This document shows positions 25,914 to 36,575 of a stretch of 64,000 bases of DNA, piece after piece. The notes beneath the pieces are model-generated. The model saw only the letters and a list, made by a program, of their open reading frames with translations. It did not search any database and was not told the DNA's origin. Position numbers and translations under genes: made by a program. How positions within the stretch are numbered: position 1 is the first letter of the stretch; the number at the start of each line of letters is the position of its first letter. Source of the stretch: Gerris lacustris (taxonomy: Eukaryota > Arthropoda > Insecta > Hemiptera > Gerridae); the NCBI GenBank assembly GCA_951217055.1, contig OX578276.1, forward strand, positions 64,791,144 through 64,855,143. The letters are read 5' to 3'.

Positions 25914-26785
25914 CAGGGTGGTCCAAAAGTCTCCCCCCCCCCCCCCCCCCCTCTTAACTTTAGAACGGTTTGAGATAAATTAATGAAACTCGGGGGATTT
26001 GTACCTACCATGTAAAGGGAAGTTTGTTTTCTTGCAATGGCGCACTAGGGGCAACCACCCACTTTGCCTCTACGCTACCCAACTTCAAAATTAAAAATTG
26101 GAGTGTACATTTTTGACAGCATATTTGGATTCTACGCTTAAAAATAATAATATTTTACTTGAAACTCTTTTTCTATCTCCAATATTTTTCCTACTATAGG
26201 GGGGAAAAGATAGCAAAATAACACTTCCGAAAATAGTAAAAGATAACACAAAATCTAAACGGTTTGAGATAAATTAACGGAACTTGGGTGATCATGTAAA
26301 GCGAAGTGTGTATTCATCCACTCCCGTACTAGAGGCCACCACCCATTTTACCCCTAGGTCATCCAACTTAAAAATTTTAAATTTTTGTAAGATGTTTGCC
26401 ACCAAATGTTAGCAAAACAGTTGTTTGCCAACCAACGTAGAAAAAAATAGTAGCAGCCTTCAGATAAGGTGTTCAAATAGACCTCAATTTGCATTTTAGC
26501 AATAGTAGAACCTGTTTTTAAACCCTTCTCTCATATTATAAAATGTTTCCGGAGTAATGCAATTGCATTCATCCATTATCCGCTGTTCCAGCTCCTGCAA
26601 AGATGCTAGCTGGCAAATACCACTGATTTTAAGTGTCCCTACAAAAAGAAATCTAGAGGGGTCATGTCAGGGGACCTGATTTTCCACTCTATTGGACCTC
26701 TTCTTCCAATCCATCTATCAGGAAAAATCTGGTCTGGGTGCTGCCGAATATGTCTACTGTAGTGGGGAGGAGCGCCCCTTGCCTC
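25914..26785 (-). pseudogene. Decayed DD41D mariner transposon (copy 2), coding strand minus
   Basis: A mariner-type end CAGGGTGGTCCAAAAGT follows a TA at 25912-25913. From about 26785 down to 26400 the minus strand translates in pieces to a transposase C-terminal half: GAPPHYSRHIRQ, then WIGRRGPIEW, RSPDMTPLDFFL and GHLKSVVF. The distance from the Asp position expected before GAPPHY to the LDFF Asp gives 41 residues, the DD41D spacing. Stops and frameshifts are present, and the second catalytic Asp is lost at the junction with the SINE at 26783. Part of the end region is duplicated at 26258-26390. A 19-base C run lies at 25933-25951. Confidence 0.75.
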
Positions 26786-26870
26786 CAGTATAGCTCAGTT
26801 GGTTAGAGCGCCTGTAACGGATATATAGGAGGCCCGTGGTTCAAGTCCTGGTGCTGGGGTCTATTTTTCT
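26783..26870 (+). repeat. tRNA-derived SINE head
   Basis: TATAGCTCAGTTGGTTAGAGC is a classic A-box and D arm, and GGTTCAAGTCC at 26838-26848 is a B box. CTCCAGT and GCTGGGG can form an acceptor-like stem. The anticodon loop has about nine bases and the T stem pairs poorly, so a tRNA-derived SINE fits better than a functional tRNA. It sits exactly where the transposase reading of copy 2 stops. Confidence 0.6.
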
Positions 26871-26879
26871 CTGTATGTC

Positions 26880-28030
26880 TCCTGTAGTTAATGATAATTA
26901 TAATTTAATCTTTCCTTAGTATGAATACTACCTAAAACTTAAAAATTTGATATTTCTTCTTGTAAATATTGTGAAATTTATAAATTAGACGTAGCGAGGT
27001 GGTAGTTATATTAATTGTGAGGCTCGTTAATTTAATGTAGTTTATTTTTGTTTTCAAGTTGTCACTTTTTAGACAGATTTTGTAGTGAAAACAATAAACC
27101 TCAGTTTTATTTTGTGTTTCATAAAAATAAATCTTTATTCTAATTTTAAGAGATCCCACAGCCCGCCGCCATTGTATTACAATGAGAAATTTTATGATCT
27201 AATGTTATTTAGACTATTGCAATTGAAATAATGAGGTATTCGAAATGTGTTATTGAGTTCACCACTGACCAAGAGAAGAATTGAGACAACTCGCCGCACA
27301 CTTGTGGGTCTGTGGGTGTACACTGTACACCATGTTGGTTCACATTCTAATAACAACTGCCATTCTGTAAACTGCCATTTTCCATGGAAAAGGGGGAAAT
27401 TATAAATCTGCCAAAACAATATTTATCGGCTCCAATACAGGATTTAATAAAGGGCAGGAAGGTAGGATAGAGCAGGTTGGAGCTAGCCACTAGGGTCTGG
27501 ATCAGAGCTCATTTACACTCTACTATACCTTATTCTACCATGTTATATTTATCGTTACACCACCGAGCGACACTTAATACTACCTACCTTCCTATCCTTA
27601 AATTTCTCTTTTTTTAGTTTTCGCCCTTACAACACTTTTTCCTTCACGATTATTATCGCCAATAAAGAAAGGTCCCTATTGTTATAAATATGAATTTATG
27701 TCCCAATAAGCAAAGTAAACCTTATTTTATAACAATTCTAAACAACACAAATAATGAATTATGTTGTAAAATTTAAAAATATCTATTAAATTATTTGTAA
27801 CTTTTAATCTTAGACGTCATTATAACTTTTTAACATATTGTAAAGAGTTATGACTATCCTATACAAGTAAGTAAAAAAACCTATATAAGTTGTAACTTAA
27901 TATGTATGTACTTTATGTGAATTACATTTATAAAGGCCATTCAATTTTGGATACAGTAAGTAATAATTTAAATTGTGGAGTTACCAACGTTTCGGAAAAA
28001 TACAGCTTTTAAAAGTAAAAATTGTATTAA
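26880..28030. other. Non-coding interval
   Basis: AT-rich sequence with a less AT-rich patch at 27240-27570. No recognisable protein, RNA or element end was found. Confidence 0.5.
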
Positions 28031-28038
28031 TATATATA

Positions 28039-29170
28039 CAGGGTGTTTCAGCTAAGCACAGACACAGAAAAGGGGGTGATAATTCATCGAATTTCCTGCA
28101 AAAAATGCCCTATTAACCCATGGTCTATCGACCTTAGTTTTTGAGATATCGATTTTTTTCGATAATTTTTTTTTTTTTTTTCATACAATTGAGTAATAAC
28201 TCGGCCACTAAAAAAGATAATAATATGCAGTTTACGGCATTCGAAAGACGAATAATTTTACATTAAAATGCACTTTTTTTATGAAATCGGGGTTGTTTTC
28301 AATGCGATACATGCTACTAAAAATGAATATTTAATTTGAGCAATAGTAATGATGTAACTTTGAGCAGCCATAACTTTTGAATTTGGATGGTTATGAAATA
28401 ACTTTTTTACATCAAAAGTTGGCGCATTTGATAAGCTTTCTAATGATACAATGGTTGCATTGTTTACTTAAAGTTTGGCTGCGAGAAGAAAATATCTTAA
28501 AAGTCATTCAATAAAAAAATTATTTAATTTAATTTCATCTCAAATTTTCAAAATAGCCTCCATTTTAATAACGATCTTTTGCAGCGTTGCTCCATGCCGT
28601 TGGTTACGTCTCTTATTTCCTCAATTCATTTTTTATTACGTCAAATACGTCGATTATTCGTTGAATTAATTCCTCTTTGTGTCCACTACTGTATTATAGA
28701 CAAGGTTTTTTACAGTTACCCAGAGATACAAATATGTTGGTGTTAAATCGGGTGAGCGTGGAGGCCAGTTAATAGGACCACCACGCCCTATCCACCTCCC
28801 CGGATAATTTTGATCCATCCATTCCCGTACATTTATGGAATAGTGTGCCGGGCAGCCGTCCATTTGGAACCACATGTCCCTTCTTACATTCATAGGTAAA
28901 TCATCCATTAAGTATTGAAAATCACCATGTAGAAATCGGAGAAATGTATTACCGTTCAGGCGTTCATGGAAAAAATATGGACCTATAATGTGTGCCGATC
29001 ATTCCTGCCCAAACATTCACACAAAAATGATGCTGAAAGGAGTACCGCTGAGGAGTATGGCCGAGAAGTATGTGGATTTTGAATTGCCGACGTATGGATG
29101 TTGTTGAAATTTACAGCCCCGGTTCGGATAAAAGTAGACTCATCAGTTCATAAAACCTTGCTATGTGTGC
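28039..29170 (-). pseudogene. Decayed DD41D mariner transposon (copy 3), third catalytic residue lost
   Basis: The left end CAGGGTGTTTCAGCTAAG follows TA at 28037-28038. The transposase is on the minus strand. Around 29140-29100 a first catalytic block reads TDESTFIRTGAVNFNN. From 28908 an open stretch reads DMWFQMDGCPAHYS (second Asp), then GRWIGRGGPINW and PPRSPDLTPTYLYLW. The residue 42 positions after the second Asp, where DD41D enzymes carry the third Asp, is Tyr here. Several stops lie between these blocks and the N-terminal half and right end are missing, so the copy is dead. The end sequence differs from copies 1 and 2, so it is another subfamily. Confidence 0.8.
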
Positions 29171-29322
29171 TATATTATTTTGGAGGAACCCATTACTTGA
29201 AATTTTTATTGCATTTCTTAAAAAAATTATTCATCTTTTAAAAGAATCAAAAGAAGAACGTAATGGCTTAAATCAATGTTTGCAGAAGCCATTGACAAAA
29301 TGCAATATGGGGAGGAAAATCT

Positions 29323-29503
29323 CCCAAAAAAGTTAGTCTATCAAAGTAGTGATATCTACATTGTGGCCAAGTCTCCTCTTTATTAGTCCACAACCTCACA
29401 TTACTCCAACTTTTATGAGCAGGATTACACTTCCATTTTGATTGGTTAACATTTGGCCTCAATATAACAGATATCATTACTTTGATAGGCTAACTTTTTT
29501 GGG
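29323..29503. mobile_element. Foldback (hairpin) element, ~180 bp
   Basis: CCCAAAAAAGTTAGTCTATC with AAAGTAGTGATATCT starts at 29323, and the inverted counterpart, AGATATCATTACTTTGATAG continuing to TTTTTTGGG, ends at 29503. Arms are about 35 bp with few mismatches. A related arm occurs again near 29744. It has no coding potential. No clear target-site duplication was seen. Confidence 0.6.
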
Positions 29504-29509
29504 AAAGGG

Positions 29510-32500
29510 TCTGGAAAATTATTCTTTACTTATCAGTTCTCCCCTTCCGCTTACCCACTTTCCGTAACTCCTATGTGTCTACACAACACATAGGAGTCTA
29601 CATAGAATCTACACATGATACCGATGTTTTATGCCTAATTTAGAAGCTGATCTTGTTAACCAACAAAAATCACTCTTGCTCATGAAAGTAGGAGTAATGT
29701 GAGGTTATAGACTAAAGAAAGAGCAGACTTGTCAAAAATTTAAATATCACTACATTGATAGGCTTTATTTTTTAATTTAATTTTTTTTTTTTTTTTTTGG
29801 ATATCATTCTTTTAGGTGGCTTAAGCATCTTGGGCGCCGACTTGGTTCGAAGAAGCAGACCATTATATATTTTCCCCTTATATACATTAAATCGACAAAG
29901 AATAACATGGGTATTGAGTATTTTCCACTTTTGATATTATTATGACACAAATCGGTAAAAAGTACCTGCACCAATTTCTTAAAAAATAAACAAACGACAC
30001 GACCTTAAAGTAAAAATTAAGGCCTTTCAAAGGATATGCAACACAATAACTAAATTTAAAAAAATTGGCAACGTGACACGGAACTCTTTCATGTTCTCAA
30101 CAAATAGGACAAATTAATAATAAATACTCGAATAATAAATAATAATAGATGAATGAAATTAATATATGAATAATAATAAACACTCGATTAAAAGAGCGTT
30201 AGAGTGAAATCAGAAATAAAATCGTTTTGAAGAAAGATCTCATTTTTTATGTCTCCGATTTCAAAACTTTCAAGACAGAAATCAGTTTCATTCATCAGTT
30301 AGCATTGGTCCCGTGACTGTCTTTTAGTCTGAGTCTACACTGACAACAGGCTACTGATAGACTTTATTTAACAACAACTTTTTGTGACTCAAGTGACCCC
30401 AAAACGTGAAAGGTGAAATCAAAACCTAAAATAAATTTTCCGATCATCACAATACTTTCTCTCTCGTGTAGGTATATACCGAAAGAGAAAGTACTGTCAT
30501 GATGCGAAACTTCATTTTTGGTCATTATATGAGAATTTAAACAAAACAATTTTAACAAATTAAAAAAATAAAGGGTGGAAAAATTATTGACCAAGCGTAA
30601 AGAGATTTCTGTTTCAACTTTTCTTTTGGACGCGAGGTCTTTTGTCAACTGAACGACTAGTATAAATTAGACATTATTGGTCCATAAAAGCAAAATATCA
30701 TTAGAGTCCGCGAGAAAGCAGTGTACCACATTAATTGGCAAACTGTTTATTTTATTATTTTATTTATTTTCACATTTAATTACCAAAAAATCTTCGATTG
30801 ATAAAAACTGAAACTAAGGCATTTCGTAAAATGATTTTGTAGTTCATATATACATAGCCCGAATAAATATTGCTTAATATGCATGACTCTGATTTCCTTC
30901 CTTGCATTAAACTTTTTTCATTTTTATATTTAAATAAATATTATACACCAACATCACTAAAAACTTTTTTTAAAAGCACAGCATGTTCTTTATAGACTCA
31001 ATATATTTCTACTAATTGAATCACGACTGTTTGTCCTTAATTATCTGTAGGGCATCACTGAAATATATTCAAAGAACTAATTGCACTCTGTTCGGTTATT
31101 GGTTAATTTGAACAAATAAAAACCTTTTGAGGAATTCAATAATTGTTTCAAAATGGTGCGCCATTATTGTTTGCTCAGGGAAGAGAAAAAAGATTCAAGT
31201 AAAAGAAAAGGAGTAAAAAAAAAGAAAAGAATTTAAATTCATTTGAAATAGGAATTCAAAAAGGTAGGAACTCACGAAAAGGTTCGTTCTTCCAGTTTTA
31301 ATTAAAAATGGAAACATAATAAAAAAATAATAAAAAAAAATAACTGTTTCTGTTATAAACTAACAAACTCTGTTAACAACCTTCCCTAAAAAAAAAAATA
31401 AAATAAAGCCGAGAAATCAATTTGGAACGAACAAACATCCTACAACTGAAAAACTTTTATAAACCCTACTTTTTGAGGACCCACAATTATTGATCTTGTA
31501 TAAGATGACAATTTTTTGCATTAAAGAGACGAAATATCCACGAGTTTGTCAAATATATTAGTATGAATTATTTTATAAATCTGGGTAAATAATTATAATT
31601 TTCTGTTAAGGGATAAAGAAAGACATCTCTTCACTAAAAATTGTCAATTTTCAGTGGTGGCGAGGAAAGGAAGCATTATAATAAGACTAATCCATGAATC
31701 AAAGTTTTTATCTGTGATTGATACGAAAAAGCCTTAGGCGAGTTTGTTTATATTTAAAAAAACTAATTTGCTGTTTTTTTAATTAAAGTAACTGTTTATA
31801 TTAAGTTTTTAGTGAAAAACAATGAGCGATTTATGACATTAGGACGAAAATGAGGAGAATAATACGCCTTCCGAAATAATTAATTCGGGACAAAATACAA
31901 CTTAATTAATGTCATCTTTATCAAAAGAGAAATACGAACTTACATACAAGGAGTATATTATTTTCTGTATTTATTATTAAAATCCAACTATTTTATATAA
32001 AGTACGGTACGCAACTCGTGCGAAAACTGCATTTTGCTTTGCTAGTGCGGTTTTACTACCCTTGCTGTCGCTCGGGTGCAAATTCCACACTCGCATGCAA
32101 AATGCTACTTTCCACACTAGACGGGTAATGCACTATTATTATAAATCCTTCATATTTATGAATTTTGGTTGTGTGAGTCATCCACAAGTTGTTTGTTTAG
32201 ACAACATGATAATTTGCATTACAATCTTTACAAGCTTGGAGATTTTACAAGCAACGTCATTAACCAGTGTGTTTGATAGGATGTTATTTTATAGGTACAA
32301 AGTTTATGTGCTCGTCTGTTTCAGCTTTTTTGAATAACTGGAATAGAGTTAATTTGTGTTAAAAAATTTTGACGACAGCCATCATCAAACAAAAAGTGTG
32401 TTAACAATAATAAATATATTATTCCTTGAGACAGATTTGCTATGTTCTTCATATTATTTGCGTTTAACCTGTCATAAATAGACTAATTAACCTGTACTAG

Positions 32501-34030
32501 CTTTTAAATTTGCAGTTCTTCAATAGTTTGCAATTTGGGTTCCATTTTATTGTAGGCTAAAATTGAACCAAAATTGCAAGGTTGCATTGACAAGGTTTAA
32601 TTGTCCTTTAATAGATCTAAAAGTAAGATCAAAAAGTCTATGTTTGAAATTTATTATTTTGACGATATAAAAATAAATTGGCTAAGTATGTGCTTTCAGC
32701 ATGCACAAAGGATCCTTAGGCAATTTAACAAATAGGCTGAGTTCGTTAACCAGCATAATTTTTAATCATTTATTATAATACGTATTTTATTCCCTTAACC
32801 CAATAAAACTACTCCGAAGTGTCCAGCCCAAACCGTTGGGTACTTTCGGAGATCAGATGCGTTAGACAGACAGGCAGAAAAACGCAGGAATGAACATATA
32901 AGGGCCCTTGTTTTTGGCTAAGGACCCTAATAACAACATAACTTCCTTTGATCTGTCCGACACTAGTGGAACCGACACAGAAACTGTATGAAACGCTTCG
33001 CTGTTTTTTTTTGTTTTTTTAAATTGTTTATTTAAAAAATAGTCTGCTTTGGTAGGGGGGCACACTGCGCTCTAATGCAGTTTTTTTGCTGCCCTGCTCT
33101 GCTCTACGTGTAATGCGCCAAGAGCGTCCACGGAAAAAGAATTCGAAGATCGTACACTGTATGTCAATATGCACCATAGGTTAGAGGTGGTTAGAGAGAA
33201 AGTCTAGTGCTCTAAATATGGGCAGTGACAATAATGGAAACGTATCGGTAATTTTTTTTTATCTGTAGTTTGAAAACTAAACTATCATGTTCATTATTTT
33301 AATCATCATTCTGAATTTCAAATGATATCACAATATTGTATGTTTTTAAAGCTAAATTTGTCGGGTAGTAGTAGCTGACAAAAATATCCAGATGAGAAAA
33401 TTGTTTCTGGCAACTGACACAGATACTGAAATAATTAGTGAATATTAATAACATTTAAAACATAAAACATTAACACATTTTAAAAGATTCTCTCTCGAAA
33501 TAACGCATCACTACCAAAAAAGAAGAGAAGAACATCGTCAGTATAATAATTATTCTACACAATACACAAGAGGCTTTAAAATATAACCTAATTTTAATAA
33601 GTGAATGAAGAAAACACGGAAAGAGAATTTCAAGATCGTATACTGTTTAGAATCTCAAGTATAATTCATCATTATAATTGACGATAGGGTGGAGTTTCTT
33701 GAGAACCTATCAAAAATAATTAATTGCTTATTATATACCTTTGGACTGTACTGTCAACACTCAACTTCAGAGTTGGTTCAATTCCTTTTAAGACAACACG
33801 GTAAAGCAATCTAATATCTCTAGTTGACTAAACCTTTCTACAACCAGTATAAGGTTTCTTGTGTAAGAAGTTTTAGATAAAATCATAAAATCTTACTAAT
33901 ATAATTTGGCAAGAACAAGTAAATACCATTAACCAATTTTGCACTTTACAAGTATCAAATCGATATAAACCAACTAAATAAATATTCTGACACTAAAAGA
34001 AATGTATTATTTAAACTAGCATATAGAAAT
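29510..34030. other. Mostly non-coding, with fragments of dispersed repeats
   Basis: A family R1 copy lies at about 30200-30760 (for example TCCGATTTCAAAACTTTC near 30257 and CACATTAATTGGCAAACTG near 30727). A minus-strand fragment related to the 11918 element lies at about 32840-32935. CGAAGATCGTACACTGTATG near 33146 recurs in altered form near 33633. An open stretch after a splice-acceptor-like TTCTTTTAG at 29819 was considered as an exon but has no donor. No other feature can be supported. Confidence 0.5.
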
Positions 34031-34040
34031 GTATTATATA

Positions 34041-34935
34041 CGAGGGGGGATTGATAAGTAAGGTCTCCACCGCTAGTACAGGAAAAGTAGTGCGGGGACA
34101 CAGACATAAACAAAGACGCACCTGGCAGCCTATCTTATCTAGTTAAAAGTCCATGTGTTTAGGTAAGGGCGGTCAGTTTTTATTTCTTGTTTGTTCTTAA
34201 TAATGACATCAGTTCATCAGTCGCGTATAAAACAACGTTCTGTTATTGAATTTCTTTTCCAAGAAGGTTGAGAACCAATTGAAATTCAAAAACGTATAAA
34301 AGCAGTTTATAGTGATGATTGTATAGACAGACTCGGAGTCGTAAGCTGCAGTGCTGGTAAGATGAGAATTTTTAATAAATATCGTTTAGAAAGACCAGTT
34401 TCAGTGACTGGTGAGAACACAAAACAACTAATTGCTAGTCGTCTTGGCATCAGTCAAGAAAGATTGCATCACATTATTCAGCAGTTAAATGACCAAAAAA
34501 TATGTGGACGCTGGGTCCCTTGTCAGCTGACCGCTTCAATCAAACTTCAGAGGAAAAATGCTGCTGTTGAACTTTTTAATCGGTACCTTCATGAAGATGT
34601 TTTCCTCATGAATGTGACTGACAGGGACGAGTTTTGGGTCCATCACTACGGCCCTGAAACAAAAGACAGTCCATAGAGTATCGGCATCAAAGTTCTCCCG
34701 GTCTGAAAAAATTCACAACTATTCCTTCCGCACAGAATGTGATCTTCTGGGATGCTCATGGTGTTATTCATACAGAATTTCTTCCAAGAGCAACCGTCAA
34801 TTCAGATTCATATTGCCAAACACTCGTTTCACTTAAACAGTTCCAGACCTGAGTGAACATTTTATTACCATAACTAATGTTTGTATACAAAAAAGACCAT
34901 TGTTATATCTCATTTAGTAGATGCATGACAGAAAA
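34041..34935 (+). pseudogene. Decayed DD34D mariner transposase copy, 3' truncated
   Basis: The element starts with CGAGGGGGGATTGATAAGTA after TA (34039-34040). An ATG at 34203 opens a frame of the mariner kind with an N-terminal HTH-type region (RIKQRSVIEFLFQEG), one in-frame TGA at about codon 23, and a shortened middle. The first catalytic block at about 34615-34660 reads NVTDRDEFWVHHY and GPETKD. After one frameshift near 34675 the mariner continuation is seen: SIEYRHQSSP, NVIFWDAHGVIHTEFLP and ATVNSDSYCQTL. The catalytic core after this point and the right end are missing; the copy stops near a (TA)n tract. Confidence 0.85.
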
Positions 34936-34937
34936 TA

Positions 34938-34941
<4 letters not shown>

Positions 34942-34989
<48 letters not shown>
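34942..34989. repeat. (TA)24 microsatellite
   Basis: Forty-eight bases of TA that cut directly into the hammerhead repeat copy on its right. Confidence 0.95.
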
Positions 34990-34991
<2 letters not shown>

Positions 34992-35020
34992 CGTCCGACT
35001 CATCAGGGGCCCGACGATGC
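34990..35020 (-). ncRNA. Truncated hammerhead motif (unit A)
   Basis: On the minus strand GCAUCGUC, GGGCCC, CUGAUGA and the start of stem II are present, but the sequence then enters the (TA)n tract. GAAA and the second strand of stem III are missing, so it cannot fold. Confidence 0.7.
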
Positions 35021-35268
35021 CCACCCAACTCTGGACCTATACTAAATCAAGAAGATCAGATATAGGGCTTTACCAGAGACGAGCGTGCTCTCACACCGCC
35101 ATTCTTGCTTGGCTGGCAAAACAAATCAGCAATGTAATACCGTGTTTTTGCACACTGCAATAAGGTACACAATTTGTGTTAGTGAGAGACACCAAGGGAT
35201 GTGCCACGCAAGCGTGACACATAGGAACTGTTCCAACATTAGACTTTAGGTCACAAAGCTGTTGGCGG

Positions 35269-35311
35269 GCATCGTCGGGCCCCTGATGAGTCGGACGCGA
35301 CGAAACGATGC
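35269..35311 (+). ncRNA. Hammerhead ribozyme motif (unit B), complete core
   Basis: Read in type III order: GCAUCGU (35269-35275) pairs over 7 bp with ACGAUGC (35305-35311) as stem III. C35276 completes the GUC cleavage triplet. GGGCCC (35277-35282) stands where stem I should be. CUGAUGA (35283-35289) is the conserved core. GUCG/CGAC with loop GACG forms stem II, followed by GAA (35302-35304). All core positions match the hammerhead consensus. Stem I has no loop and cannot close in one molecule; it could form between two copies. A type I reading is possible but gives poor stems. Confidence 0.75.
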
Positions 35312-35577
35312 AGGACATGGCGTAATGCCGAGCCAACAGCTTTGTGACCTATAGTCTAATGTTGGAACAGTTCCTATGTGTCACGCTTGCGTGGCACATC
35401 CCTTGGTGTCTCTCACTAACACAAATTGTGTACCTTATTGCAGTGTGCAAAAACACGGTATTACATTGCTGATTTGTTTTGCCAGCCAAGCAAGAATGGC
35501 GGTGTGAGAGCACGCTCGTCTCTGGTAAAGCCCTATATCTGATCTTCTTGATTTAGTATAGGTCCAGAGTTGGGTGG

Positions 35578-35620
35578 GCATCATCGGGCCCCTGATGAGT
35601 CGGACGCGACGAAACGATGC
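35578..35620 (+). ncRNA. Hammerhead ribozyme motif (unit C)
   Basis: Same layout as the motif 309 bp upstream. One change in stem III (GCAUCAU) introduces a mismatch and makes the cleavage triplet AUC, still of the permitted NUH type. Core CUGAUGA, stem II and GAAA are unchanged. Confidence 0.65.
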
Positions 35621-35703
35621 AGGACATGGCGTAATGCTGAGCCAACAGCTTTGTGACCTATAGTCTAATGTTGGAACAGTTCCTATGTGTCACGCTTGCG
35701 TGG

Positions 35704-36557
35704 CCGCTAGGTCAATTCCTAGGCTTATCATGAGAGAAGTTCTCATCGGAAGGGAGGCTAGTGAAACGGCCACCAAGTACGCCAAGACGGTAATGGTTGG
35801 TTTCCGCAAAGTAAGCAGCCGTATCCGCGAGGCGGCTCCCAGCGTAGAAGAGGCTAAAATCCGCACGGCCATGCTCGAAGAGTTGGCTCAAGAAATAATT
35901 GGTAACAATTTACCAAAACGAGTGCGGCAGTGGGTCAAAATTACTAAACCAAAGACCCTGGAAACTCTCGTCAAGACCATCGAAGACGAGGAAAACGAAG
36001 AAAAAGAGGACCGGTGGGAGGAAAACCGGAGACAGAACCGTCGTCCACCAACTCAGGGATACCAAGCAGAAACGGGGTGGAAAGTGACGGAGTCGGGATG
36101 GAAAACAGCAGATCCTCGCTACCGAAAGAAAACAATCCAGGATAAACCACAAGGCTACTACACGAGGAAACCTGCGGAGAGGCGAAGTAGTGACCACATC
36201 GCCAAACAAGACTACGGTCAGGCAAGGAGGACACCAGGAAGAACGGGCAGGTGCTATGAGTGTGGTGAAATAGGCCACTTCGCAAGGGAATGCCCCTGGA
36301 TATTTCGTCGTGCGGAGCGACAGCCTCAGTTTCGTTCGTATGCTGAAGCAGCTCGCCGGAACCGGCCGGAGCCCATGGAGGTTAATGCAGGGAGTGCCTC
36401 TGAAACAAAGTGGAAAAGGGACACCAGTGCCGATGAGGGATCGGACAGTGAGGGGGTGCCACAGAGAGCAGGGAAGTGGTCCAGACAGCGGAAAAATGAG
36501 GTCCAAGGACACAAAAAACGAGGTTCGGAGCTAAGTGGTGGATCTGACCGCGAATGA
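35704..36557 (+). CDS. gag: Ty3/gypsy gag, 3' part with CCHC zinc knuckle (5' truncated)
   Basis: The open frame can be read from 35685, but its first codons belong to the hammerhead repeat; Gag proper begins at about 35704 and lacks its N-terminal part. A helical, charged region (about residues 30-110 of the frame) precedes a Lys/Arg/Glu-rich linker and a nucleocapsid knuckle CYECGEIGHFARECP (C190, C193, H198, C203). Gag forms the retrotransposon particle and binds its RNA. The frame ends at TGA 36555-36557 and the Pol frame continues in the same phase, starting with ATG 18 nt later. This suggests stop readthrough or re-initiation rather than the frameshift usual in gypsy elements. The upstream LTR, primer site and Gag start are absent. 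Confidence 0.85.
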
Positions 36558-36575
36558 GGTTTCAGATGGAAGAAA

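Larger units (their letters stand above)
34990..35703 (+). repeat. Hammerhead-ribozyme tandem repeat, block 1 (retrozyme-like)
   Basis: The block has one partial unit in inverted orientation (34990 to ~35265) and then, on plus, units carrying hammerhead motifs at 35269 and 35578, 309 bp apart. Apart from the motif the units are non-coding; blocks such as CACAAATTGTGTACCTTATT and GCGTGGCACATCCCTTGG recur exactly. The inverted junction makes a long palindrome around 35255-35340. The last unit breaks off at 35703 directly against the gypsy gag. Known animal retrozymes are short non-coding tandem repeats with one hammerhead per unit, which this resembles; that assignment is inference. Confidence 0.75.

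Noticed and set aside
29819..29960. Possible exon after TTCTTTTAG with an open frame
   Set aside because: No donor site, the frame runs into AT-rich translation, and no recognisable peptide is present.
35910..36512. Antisense frame of 200 codons opposite gag
   Set aside because: Mirror of the real gag frame, with low-quality composition and no domain; the same holds for antisense frames opposite pol.
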